Positions 1 through 5,337 of a DNA stretch of 5,450 bases are shown piece by piece (positions within the stretch are counted from its first letter, which is position 1; every line of letters begins with the position of its first letter). This DNA is from Candidatus Coatesbacteria bacterium RBG_13_66_14. Its GTDB lineage: Bacteria; RBG-13-66-14. Below the pieces are notes generated by a model. It was not told the origin of the DNA and did not search any database. It worked only from the letters and a program-made list of their open reading frames with translations. The DNA is taken from the NCBI GenBank assembly GCA_001774505.1, contig MFAF01000031.1:4343-9792 (forward strand), in the 5' to 3' direction. The position numbers and the translations under genes are program-made.

Positions 1-1804
1 TGACGCCCACGCAGGCGATGACGGGCGATGGCGGTACGGCCCGCCCCTGGGCCGACTGGTTGTAGAAGCTGACGTTGCCGGAGACGACGGGCAAGGGCGC
101 CTTGGGATGGCCGATGAGCCCAAGCCCCCGGCAGGCGTCGCCGATGCCCCGCAGGCCCTCGGCGAACTGGTGGAAAATCTCCGGCTTCTCGGGGTTTCCG
201 TAATTGAGGCAGTCGGTGATGGCGGCCGGCGCAGCCCCGGTGCAGGCCACATTGCGGGCGGCCTCGGCCACGGCGTGCACCGCGCCCAGGTACGGGTCCA
301 CCTCGCCCAGGCGCGGGTTGCCGTCGGCGGTCATGGCCACCCCCGCGGGGCAGCCCGCGAGCGGCATCACCACCCCGGCGTCGGCCTCACCCGGCCGCAG
401 GATCGTGCGCCCCTGCACCTCGCAGTCGTACCTTTTAAATATGGGGTAGCGGGAGCACCCCTGGGGCGAGGCGAGTAGCTTCCGTAAAATCGCGCCCCAG
501 GTCAGATCGGGTTTACGCCTGACGGGGGTAGCTTTGGGCGCGGGCGGCGTGCGGGGGCGGTCGTGCTTGACCCCGTGGGTGACGGCCCGGGTGCTCACGT
601 CGCAGACGGGAATCTCCTCCGCCGCGGTCCCTTTCCACAAGAGGCGGTAGCGGTCCTCGGTGACGATTTCGCCGATGACGGTGGCCGCCGCGCCCACCGC
701 CGCCTTCCCCAGCTCCCAATCCCCGTTGAAAATTTCGCAGAACGCCTCCGCCGCATCGCGGGGCACGGCGTACATGTAGCGCTCCTGGGTCTCGCCGCAG
801 GCCGTTATGTACGGCGGGAGATTCTCCATGGAGACCGGGACTTTATCGAGGTGGACGTCGGCGCCGAGACCCGCCGCCGCCGCCATTTCGCTCGTGGCGC
901 AGGCGATGCCCCCCGCCCCCAGGTCCTTCATCCCGAAGGCGAGGCCCTTCTCGCGGAGCCAGCGCCAGGCCGCCTTGTTCGCCTCGGTCAGCACCCGCGA
1001 CAAAAACGGGTCGGGCACCTGCACCGCCCCGCGGTTTTCCTCGCCCTCATCCAGGTCCACGCTGGCGAAGGCCGCCCCGCCGAAGCCCGAGTCGTCCGTG
1101 GCCTTGCCGACGAGGACGTAAACGTAAGGCGTTTTCCGGGCCTCGTCGGGCACGCGGCTGTGGATGATTTCATCCGCCCGCACCAGCCCCACCGCCACCA
1201 CGTTCACCAGGCAGTTGTCGTCGAACTTCTGGCTGAAGTAGGCGTCCCCGCCCAGGTTGGGCACCCCCAGCGGGTTGCCGTACTGCCAGATGCCGTCCAC
1301 CACGCCGGCGGCGATTTCCGCCGAGCGCGTCCCCGCGGGTCCATGCGGGTCGCCGAACCGCAGCGGGTCCAGCACGGCGAAGACCTCGCCCCCCATGCAG
1401 TACACGTCGCGCACGATGCCGCCGATGCCGGTGGCCGCGCCCTCGTTGGGCACCACCTGGCTCGGGTGGTTGTGGCTCTCGTGGGCGAAGACGATGCCGT
1501 ACCGCACGCCTTCGTGGACGGTGAACTCGACTATCCCGGCGTCCTCGGCGGGGCCCTGGATGACGTTGGGTCCGTCCGTCGGGAGGTGCGCGGCCAACAG
1601 CGCCCGGCTCGATTTGTACGAGCAGTGCTCGCTCCACATGATGTTGAACAGGTGCGCCTCGGAAAGGGTCGGCTCCCGGCCCAGCAGTTGGACCAGCGAG
1701 CGGGCCTCGGCGGGCGAGAGGTGGATGCCCAGGCCGGCGAGGGTCTTTTTCACCTCGGCGTCGGAGAGGGCGGAGAGGGCGAGCGGTTCGTCGGGGCGGT
1801 TCAT
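1..1804 (-). CDS. purL: Phosphoribosylformylglycinamidine synthase II, synthetase subunit PurL (3' end outside window)
   Basis: PurL converts formylglycinamide ribonucleotide to the amidine with ATP and with ammonia supplied by the PurQ glutaminase through PurS, in cytosolic de novo purine synthesis. Reading from ATG 1804-1802 gives 601 open codons to the left edge. Family landmarks appear in order: MWSEHCSY (residues 56-63, with His60), ESHNHPS (109-115, metal/ATP loop), GAATGIGGIVRD (122-133), GGDAYFSQKFDDN (185-197), KDLGAGGI (293-300), ETQERY (338-343), DCLNYGNPEKPE (531-542) and SGNVSFYNQ (575-583). The short form of PurL is usually about 720-770 residues, so some 120-170 are missing off the left edge. 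This is the small bacterial type that needs separate PurS and PurQ, neither of which is visible. No strong Shine-Dalgarno precedes the ATG; GAAGAG lies about 18 nt upstream. The start fits because the conserved helix before MWSEHC follows at the usual distance. No frameshift is seen. Confidence 0.97.
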   Translation of the reverse strand, partial: MNRPDEPLALSALSDAEVKKTLAGLGIHLSPAEARSLVQLLGREPTLSEAHLFNIMWSEHCSYKSSRALLAAHLPTDGPNVIQGPAEDAGIVEFTVHEGVRYGIVFAHESHNHPSQVVPNEGAATGIGGIVRDVYCMGGEVFAVLDPLRFGDPHGPAGTRSAEIAAGVVDGIWQYGNPLGVPNLGGDAYFSQKFDDNCLVNVVAVGLVRADEIIHSRVPDEARKTPYVYVLVGKATDDSGFGGAAFASVDLDEGEENRGAVQVPDPFLSRVLTEANKAAWRWLREKGLAFGMKDLGAGGIACATSEMAAAAGLGADVHLDKVPVSMENLPPYITACGETQERYMYAVPRDAAEAFCEIFNGDWELGKAAVGAAATVIGEIVTEDRYRLLWKGTAAEEIPVCDVSTRAVTHGVKHDRPRTPPAPKATPVRRKPDLTWGAILRKLLASPQGCSRYPIFKRYDCEVQGRTILRPGEADAGVVMPLAGCPAGVAMTADGNPRLGEVDPYLGAVHAVAEAARNVACTGAAPAAITDCLNYGNPEKPEIFHQFAEGLRGIGDACRGLGLIGHPKAPLPVVSGNVSFYNQSAQGRAVPPSPVIACVGV

Positions 1805-1845
1805 AGGCTTAAGTGGTGGATACTCTTCGAGTTATGTCGCGGCGG

Positions 1846-1874
1846 ATTATACCCCCGCGCCGGAGGAATGTCAA
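1846..1874 (-). promoter_or_regulatory. purL promoter, consensus sigma70-type
   Basis: On the minus strand TTGACA (1874-1869) is followed after exactly 17 nt by TATAAT (1851-1846), both perfect matches to the housekeeping consensus. Transcription should start near 1839, giving a leader of about 35 nt before the purL ATG. No purine-repressor palindrome was seen around it. Confidence 0.85.
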
Positions 1875-1896
1875 CGCGCGCCGGGGGTGGTAGAAT
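1868..1896 (+). promoter_or_regulatory. Possible divergent promoter for the small membrane-protein gene
   Basis: On the plus strand ATGTCA (1868-1873, 4 of 6 consensus) is followed after 17 nt by TAGAAT (1891-1896, 5 of 6). The -35 box would overlap the purL -35 box on the other strand, so polymerase could probably occupy only one of the two at a time. The predicted start is near 1903, leaving a leader of about 95 nt before the CTG at 1998. The match is modest and could be chance. Confidence 0.4.
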
Positions 1897-1997
1897 GATC
1901 CGGGTTTGAATCGAAAACCCTGCGATTCCGAAATACCGGAGGCGCTGGCACGCGTTTTTGCCGGGAGACGGCGCGGAGACGTCCGAGGGGTGACGGG

Positions 1998-2249
1998 CTG
2001 AGCAAAAACCGTGACAGCGCCGGCGCAACGCCGCCCGACTCCCCGGCCGCGGACGACCGGAACGCAGGCTTTCGGCAGTTCATCCGCCGCCCCGTGATGG
2101 GGCTCATCCTGTTGGCCTGCATCGCGGGTGGGATTTTTGTCGGTTTCTGGATCGAGCCGGTGGTGGGCTGGCTCTGCGTGGGGGTCTTCGCCGCCGGGCT
2201 CACCGTCCGCCTCGTCCGCTGGATTGCCGCCCGCCGGAAAGCGGATTAA
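1998..2249 (+). CDS. Small two-helix membrane protein with apparent CTG start, possibly AtpZ-like
   Basis: An 83-codon reading frame ends at TAA 2247-2249. It has a hydrophilic Pro/Asp/Ala-rich N-terminus (residues 2-30), then two hydrophobic segments at about 33-51 and 55-73, and a basic tail (RWIAARRK). The short turn between the helices and the glycine pattern (GGIFVGFWI) recall AtpZ/AtpI-type small subunits encoded near F-type ATP synthases, but no ATP synthase gene is present, so this is a weak suggestion. The frame has no ATG, GTG or TTG before GTG 2094 and ATG 2097, which sit at the start of the first helix. CTG 1998 is preceded by GAGGGG at 7 nt spacing, and third-position GC is high from codon 2 onward, so CTG is my preferred start. 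The gene diverges from purL and converges on the next gene with overlapping stop codons. Confidence 0.6.
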   Translation: MSKNRDSAGATPPDSPAADDRNAGFRQFIRRPVMGLILLACIAGGIFVGFWIEPVVGWLCVGVFAAGLTVRLVRWIAARRKAD

Positions 2250-2755
2250 CCTTGCGCTTCGGCAAGCCGCTCGGCCAGCCGCCTTTTGACCAGGTCCGCG
2301 AAGAGGTCCACCGCCCGCCCCGGCACGCTCTCCGGCAGCTCCAGGACCAGCTTCTCCCCCAGCGCCGGCAGCACCACCAGCCGGTGCCGGACGCGGTCGG
2401 CGTCCCGCCGCAGGTAAAGCACCGCGAGCGAGACCAGCACCAGCCCCACCCCCAAGATCATCCGCCACAGGTTTTCCAGCGGGACGAGCCACAGGACGGC
2501 GGTCAGGGCCAGAAGAACCAGCATGGCCGCCACCAGCCGCCACGGGCCGAAAACGACGCGGCTCCGCGACCGCACGGCGTGGACCTCGTCCAGGGTGAGC
2601 CTGCGCCAGCCGTCGGGGAGGCCGAAAAGGTGGAGCTCGTTCCCGGCGAGGACGGCGTCGGGCTCGTCGGGGGCCAGGCGCACGTCGGGGCCGTAGTCGC
2701 ACCGGAGGCTCACCGCCTCGGCGGGAAAATTATCGGGGAAGCGGGGGGGTTCCAC
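2246..2755 (-). CDS. Two-helix membrane protein of unknown function
   Basis: I do not recognise this protein. Read from GTG 2755-2753 it has 169 residues: an N-terminal soluble part of about 70 residues, two adjacent membrane segments (about 73-91 and 97-115, rich in Leu/Val/Ala) separated by a short PLENLWR turn, then a C-terminal soluble part of about 50 residues ending in a charged helix. Such a hairpin would place both soluble parts on the same face of the membrane. Third-position GC is high, so it is very likely a true gene. TTG at 2791 would add 12 residues, but that stretch overlaps a good promoter (-10 at 2763-2768) and has no ribosome binding site. The GTG lies 7 nt after the -10 box, the spacing of a leaderless message, so I prefer it. 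Its TAA stop overlaps the stop of the convergent small gene. Confidence 0.75.
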   Translation of the reverse strand: MEPPRFPDNFPAEAVSLRCDYGPDVRLAPDEPDAVLAGNELHLFGLPDGWRRLTLDEVHAVRSRSRVVFGPWRLVAAMLVLLALTAVLWLVPLENLWRMILGVGLVLVSLAVLYLRRDADRVRHRLVVLPALGEKLVLELPESVPGRAVDLFADLVKRRLAERLAEAQG

Positions 2756-2762
2756 GGGGGCA

Positions 2763-2791
2763 AGTATAGCGCCGGGGTTTTTTCGCGGCAA
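2763..2791 (-). promoter_or_regulatory. Promoter for the 2246-2755 gene, probably leaderless
   Basis: On the minus strand TTGCCG (2791-2786, 4 of 6 consensus) is followed after 17 nt by TATACT (2768-2763, 5 of 6). Seven bases separate the -10 box from GTG 2755, so transcription would begin at or within a base or two of the start codon. There is no Shine-Dalgarno before either candidate start, in agreement with leaderless translation. Confidence 0.6.
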
Positions 2792-2821
2792 GGGAGGGGG
2801 CGGGGCGCCGCCCGTGATTTA

Positions 2822-2896
2822 CCCTCACCCCGGCTGCGATGACGTAGGGGCCGACCTTCAGGTCGGCCCGTTCTAGTATAAGGTAGCCCTCACCCC
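2822..2896. repeat. Pair of CCCTCACCCC direct repeats
   Basis: The ten-base word CCCTCACCCC occurs at 2822-2831 and again at 2887-2896, 65 bases apart, flanking the hairpin at 2848-2869. Together with the neighbouring hairpins this looks like a non-coding repeat cluster. It may be dispersed through the genome, which one window cannot show. Confidence 0.5.
2848..2869. repeat. Perfect 9-bp stem hairpin, REP-like or terminator-like
   Basis: GGGCCGACC (2848-2856), loop TTCA, GGTCGGCCC (2861-2869) forms a perfect GC-rich stem. No run of T follows on the plus strand and none follows on the minus strand, so a standard intrinsic terminator is unlikely. It is better described as a palindromic intergenic repeat. 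It lies between the cassette and the 2246-2755 gene and could still slow minus-strand transcription leaving the cassette. Confidence 0.6.
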
Positions 2897-2912
2897 TATC
2901 CCCGTCGGCGCG

Positions 2913-2938
2913 CCGCTCCCGTGGGGAGATGGGAGCGG
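2913..2938. repeat. Perfect 8-bp stem hairpin with 10-nt loop
   Basis: CCGCTCCC (2913-2920) pairs with GGGAGCGG (2931-2938) across a ten-base loop. The left arm overlaps a ten-base palindrome CGGCGCGCCG (2906-2915). There is no T tract. It is the second hairpin in the non-coding stretch between the AT-rich island and the membrane-protein gene. Confidence 0.5.
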
Positions 2939-2970
2939 ACCAACCAAAAGGCTCTTAAACTCCTCCGCCA

Positions 2971-3028
2971 GGTCTTATTCGTGCCGGTGGCTCACCGCCT
3001 CTTCGGGGAAATCTTTGGGAGAGCGCAT
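2971..3028 (-). pseudogene. Decayed partial copy of the 5' part of the 2246-2755 gene
   Basis: Bases 2971-3025 align without gaps to 2689-2743, the early codons of the neighbouring membrane-protein gene, at about 75% identity (14 mismatches in 55 by hand count). The copy is in register with the reading frame: the intact gene reads NFPAEAVSLRCDY where this copy reads DFPEEAVSHRHE followed by TAA, the Tyr codon having become a stop. An ATG at 3028-3026 opens a frame of only 17 codons. No further match is obvious past the stop, where the same frame reads DLAEEFKSLL. The likeness ends at 3025, exactly where the AT-rich island starts. I read it as a paralogue remnant cut by the island edge, or an old duplication; it is unlikely to make a functional protein. 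Confidence 0.4.
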
Positions 3029-3031
3029 TTT

Positions 3032-3202
3032 TTAATCTTCTAAGGGACTATTCGAAAGATCGTATGCGGAGCGAATAGGTTTCCTGAGCTGGTTGCGAAT
3101 TATCTGCTCTTCTGAGCATAATTTAGATCGGTGAAGCTCAACACTCGTCGAAAGATCGTAGAGATCTATCGGTTTATCCTTTTTTGTGGGATCGTTACAC
3201 AT
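3032..3202 (-). CDS. Small 56-residue protein, second gene of the AT-rich cassette
   Basis: This short gene runs from ATG 3202-3200 to TAA 3034-3032, 21 nt after the stop of the 457-residue gene, so the two probably share a message. AAGGGAG lies 5 nt before the ATG, a good Shine-Dalgarno sequence that supports real translation. The product is charged and hydrophilic, with no membrane segment and two cysteines (residues 2 and 29). It contains an internal repeat: KPI-DL-YDLSTS (residues 10-20) and KPI-RSA-YDLSNS (41-52), the latter half backed by an 18-base DNA repeat with two mismatches. Between the copies is a likely helix of about 20 residues (VELHRSK to NQLRK). I do not recognise the family. 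A small tandem-motif protein after a putative enzyme could be an antitoxin-like partner, adaptor or regulator, but this is speculation. Confidence 0.65.
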   Translation of the reverse strand: MCNDPTKKDKPIDLYDLSTSVELHRSKLCSEEQIIRNQLRKPIRSAYDLSNSPLED

Positions 3203-3223
3203 CGAAGCTCCCTTCCGGTTAGT

Positions 3224-4597
3224 CTATACATCTAAATAAAAGTTCCAAAAAGAGTTTGTCAACATTGAGTCGAGTGTCATAAGACGGTAAATACTTTGAG
3301 TAACACTCTCCTTTAGCAATATGTGTTCCTCACTTTCTACAACAACAAAGTCCAATTTGTTACACAATATCCCTCTTATGAGCGATGCGCATTCTTCAAC
3401 AGTCCGTGCGACTAGTACTCCATTTGCGACGCCGGTTTTTAAAAAGACCTGAATTCCAAGTGGATGTATCGTTTTTAGTGTTTCTGCTCTTTTATCATAG
3501 TGTTCGCTTATTTTTGACAATAAACGATTATAGATATCCTCTTGTCTGACTGCGTTAGGGTCATCTAGCCACGCCCTTACAGTGGGGTCGTTCCATGCGC
3601 CATTTGGGTCAAATATACGTAATTGCTTTAATAGTAGTTCCTGTTCAGTTTGGTCAGGATTAAGAGTTCGGATATCACTTAATAGTGAATCAACAAAAGC
3701 TTTGTCACCTCTTGGTACAAATGCAACTACCGGTTTCCCTTGAGCTAGTGTAGATGCTAATTCTGAATCTTTACCGATTGTGTCTATTTCTTGAGAAAAA
3801 TATAATGTGCATTTTGCTCTTTTTAACATTAATCCTTCCACTAATCCTTTATCTAGTCTATTATTACAGTAAGCTTGTGTAGGATCAAACCAGCGCAAGT
3901 GCAAATCTTTAAGGTAATTCGAAAGTTGTTTAACCATGTTATTAACCATTAGGTATTCGTGGCGTTCCCGCATAGAGGTTGCAATATAAACATCTAAATG
4001 GTCTGATGTTAAGTAAGCTGTATTATTTATTCTTCCTATTTCTTGTATTCTTATCATTTTTTCTTCTTCGTCGTGTATATCAAGCCCTTCTCTCTTTTTT
4101 TCTTCAATTTCATGCTTTATCAAATAGCCGAGGTAATATGCGTCATTGCCATTAATAGGAGTTATTGGCAATATTTGATTGTGTCTTAAGCTGTACTCTC
4201 GCTTATCGATAGGGGCTGATGCCTGGGCGCATTTATATAATACATGCAACTCTGTAGACATTTTTTTATATCCAAATTTTATATTCCCAAATAATATAAG
4301 TGATATTTTACTGATACGTTGGACACCCTCACGTAATTGTTCAAAACTAGTTATTAGAGTACTTTTACCTTCGACTAAATTTAAATCTCCATCAACTAAA
4401 AATCTAAAAAACTCTGGTGAAATCCTATCGTACCCCAATAATAAAAGAAGTTCATTGAACTGACTGTATCCGATGCCGTTCGTTTTTAGATTAAATGTAA
4501 TTTCTTCAAGATGAATTTTGTTATATTCGTATAATTTCGGATCATGTCCAGTTAATTTTTTTACAAGGGCTACCAAATTATCACTAGACTGTTCCAT
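3224..4597 (-). CDS. 457-residue protein with central Rossmann-like (nucleoside deoxyribosyltransferase/TIR-like) segment; candidate defence effector
   Basis: ATG 4597-4595 is preceded by CAGGAG at 6 nt spacing, so the start is secure. Residues 1-120 look mainly helical (FNELLLLLGYDRIS at 48-61, ILFGNIKFGYKKMS at 101-114). Residues 150-200 include a charged helix (EIEEKKREG) and lead into a probable alpha/beta domain at about 200-296: strand LDVYIATSMRER (201-212), helix, strand LRWFDPTQAYC (234-244), helix KGLVEGLMLKR (250-260), strand CTLYFSQE (263-270), then GKDSELASTLAQGKPV (275-290) and strand VAFVP. The Glu279-containing SELA plus GKPV pattern resembles the catalytic-Glu region of nucleoside deoxyribosyltransferases and some TIR-like NADases. 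The C-terminal part (about 376-457) has another strand/helix unit (HPLGIQVFLKTGVANGVLV). There is no signal peptide or clear membrane helix, so it should be cytosolic. I believe it belongs to a conserved family of uncharacterised proteins, but can name none. It is AT-rich, unlike its neighbours, and is followed by a small gene. Confidence 0.8.
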   Translation of the reverse strand: MEQSSDNLVALVKKLTGHDPKLYEYNKIHLEEITFNLKTNGIGYSQFNELLLLLGYDRISPEFFRFLVDGDLNLVEGKSTLITSFEQLREGVQRISKISLILFGNIKFGYKKMSTELHVLYKCAQASAPIDKREYSLRHNQILPITPINGNDAYYLGYLIKHEIEEKKREGLDIHDEEEKMIRIQEIGRINNTAYLTSDHLDVYIATSMRERHEYLMVNNMVKQLSNYLKDLHLRWFDPTQAYCNNRLDKGLVEGLMLKRAKCTLYFSQEIDTIGKDSELASTLAQGKPVVAFVPRGDKAFVDSLLSDIRTLNPDQTEQELLLKQLRIFDPNGAWNDPTVRAWLDDPNAVRQEDIYNRLLSKISEHYDKRAETLKTIHPLGIQVFLKTGVANGVLVARTVEECASLIRGILCNKLDFVVVESEEHILLKESVTQSIYRLMTLDSMLTNSFWNFYLDV

Positions 4598-4638
4598 GGT
4601 TGTCTCCTGTCATTTTTTCTCAATATACAATGATTAAT

Positions 4639-4654
4639 GTGCACATATGTGCAC
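4639..4654. promoter_or_regulatory. 16-bp perfect palindrome in the cassette leader, putative operator
   Basis: GTGCACATATGTGCAC is a perfect 16-base palindrome about 42 nt upstream of the ATG of the 457-residue gene. It is inside the predicted transcript, about 35-50 nt after the likely start. As DNA it could bind a dimeric regulator; as RNA it could fold into a 6-bp stem with an AUAU loop. Its centre is 41 bp from that of the palindrome at 4683-4692, close to four helical turns, so two bound dimers would face the same side. Confidence 0.5.
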
Positions 4655-4682
4655 TACAGGGTTTGTAAAAAATACACTTAAC

Positions 4683-4692
4683 GTACATGTAC
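4683..4692. promoter_or_regulatory. 10-bp perfect palindrome over the cassette transcription start
   Basis: GTACATGTAC starts one base after the predicted -10 box and covers the expected start of transcription (about 4687). A protein bound here would block the promoter directly. It shares the GT-purine-CA half-site look of the 16-bp palindrome downstream. A palindrome this short can arise by chance in AT-rich DNA. Confidence 0.4.
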
Positions 4693-4693
4693 C

Positions 4694-4722
4694 ACTATAT
4701 AATGAAAAAGGGGAACCGTCAA
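4694..4722 (-). promoter_or_regulatory. Promoter of the AT-rich cassette
   Basis: On the minus strand TTGACG (4722-4717, 5 of 6 consensus) is followed after 17 nt by TATAGT (4699-4694, 5 of 6). Transcription would start near 4687, giving a leader of about 90 nt before the ATG at 4597. The -35 box lies in the loop and first closing base of the frr terminator hairpin, and the -10 box lies just past the T tract, so terminator and promoter occupy the same DNA. Confidence 0.65.
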
Positions 4723-4729
4723 GGTTCCC
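4705..4729 (-). terminator. Intrinsic terminator of frr
   Basis: On the minus strand GGGAACC (4729-4723), loop TTGAC, GGTTCCC (4717-4711) forms a 7-bp stem, followed after one C by TTTTT (4709-4705). It begins 35 nt after the frr stop codon. It should separate frr transcription from the downstream cassette. Confidence 0.8.
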
Positions 4730-4764
4730 TTAAGGGTTCGATTAGGTAACGACGAAGGCCTCCT

Positions 4765-5322
4765 TCACACCTCCGAGATGTCGGCTATCTTCTCCGCCAG
4801 GAGGGTGTCAATCTTGGCCGACTGCTCGTCGGTCATCTTCTGGACCACGTCCTCGAGGCGGTCGCGCTCGTCCTCGCTGATGTCGCTTTTCTTGGCGGCG
4901 CTCTTGAGCGCCTCGTTGGCGTCGCGGCGGACGTTGCGGATGGAGACCTTGCCCTCCTCTGCCAGGCGGTGGGCCACCTTCACCAGCTCCTTGCGCCGGT
5001 CCTCGGTCAGCGGCGGGAAGGGGAGGCGGATGACCACGCCGTCGGAGGAGGGGGTGATGCCGAGGTCGCTCGACTGGATGGCCTTTACGATGGCCTCGAC
5101 GGCGGTCCGGTCCCAGGGCTGGATGACGACCATGCGCGGCTCGGGGACGCCGATGGTGGCCATCTGGTTCAGGGGGGTCTGGGAGCCGTAGTAGTCCACG
5201 CGGATGGAGTCCAGGATGGCGGGGTTGGCGCGTCCGGTGCGGATGGCGCGCAGGTCGCGCCTGGTGGCCTCCACGGCCTTCACCATGTTCTCCTGGGTCT
5301 CCTTCAGCCTCGGTTCGACCAT
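4765..5322 (-). CDS. frr: Ribosome recycling factor
   Basis: RRF acts in the cytosol with EF-G to split the post-termination ribosome into subunits so that it can start again. The 185-residue product is the standard bacterial length and complete. Domain I, a three-helix bundle, is formed by residues 1-30 and about 106-185; domain II spans about 31-105. Family signatures are IRTGRANPAILD (27-38), SDGVVIRLPFPPLTEDRRKEL (in two parts, 93-101 and 102-113) and SIRNVRRDANE (127-137), with Arg129 and Arg132 at the positions important for ribosome binding in the E. coli protein. ATG 5322-5320 has GGAGG at 6 nt spacing. In many bacteria frr follows pyrH; any upstream gene is beyond the right edge, and 128 nt of leader with repeats precede frr here. 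Codon use is GC-rich like purL and unlike the adjacent cassette. A terminator follows the stop. Confidence 0.98.
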   Translation of the reverse strand: MVEPRLKETQENMVKAVEATRRDLRAIRTGRANPAILDSIRVDYYGSQTPLNQMATIGVPEPRMVVIQPWDRTAVEAIVKAIQSSDLGITPSSDGVVIRLPFPPLTEDRRKELVKVAHRLAEEGKVSIRNVRRDANEALKSAAKKSDISEDERDRLEDVVQKMTDEQSAKIDTLLAEKIADISEV

Positions 5323-5337
5323 CTCACCCCTCCCGCG

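Larger units (their letters stand above)
3026..4735. other. AT-rich genomic island carrying a two-gene cassette
   Basis: Base composition changes sharply from GC-rich to AT-rich at about 3026 and back at about 4735. Inside it, codons end mostly in A or T, unlike purL, frr and the membrane-protein genes, which end mostly in G or C. The island holds exactly two genes, their promoter region and the frr terminator at its right edge. No transposase, integrase, tRNA, target-site duplication or terminal inverted repeat was found, so the means of entry is unknown. The compositional break is seen directly; transfer is inferred. Confidence 0.8.

Noticed and set aside
563..1909. Long 448-codon plus-strand open frame
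   Set aside because: It lies opposite purL, whose motifs are unmistakable on the minus strand. In GC-rich DNA with biased third positions, long antisense frames are expected; the product is low-complexity (Arg/His/Gly/Val-rich) with no recognisable domain.
1906..2001. 31-codon frame from TTG overlapping the CTG start of the small membrane protein
   Set aside because: Third-position GC is clearly lower than in true genes here, there is no ribosome binding site, and a TTG start is weak; kept only as a remark in the CTG finding.
1809..2702. 297-codon minus-strand open frame
   Set aside because: It is a Arg/Pro/Ala/Gly-rich shadow of the 2246-2755 gene in another frame that continues antisense to the small plus-strand gene and through the purL promoter.
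2252..2842. 196-codon plus-strand open frame
   Set aside because: It is antisense to the membrane-protein gene, rich in Gln/His/Pro, with no coding signature, and it reads through the promoter and repeats.
2822..3025. CRISPR array or tRNA in the repeat-bearing intergenic stretch
   Set aside because: The repeats are ten bases, only two copies, with no regular spacer series, and no cloverleaf could be found.
4179..4463. 94-codon plus-strand frame inside the AT-rich gene
   Set aside because: It is antisense to a conserved-looking, well-started gene; it has no convincing ribosome binding site and no domain.
3026..4735. Insertion sequence or integrated element ends
   Set aside because: No terminal inverted repeats, target-site duplication, transposase or integrase were found at the island edges, so I call it only an AT-rich island.
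4741..4764. Possible start of another gene at the AGGAGG just after the frr stop
   Set aside because: AGGAGG directly follows the stop on the minus strand, but no start codon follows at usable spacing and the frr terminator comes soon after.
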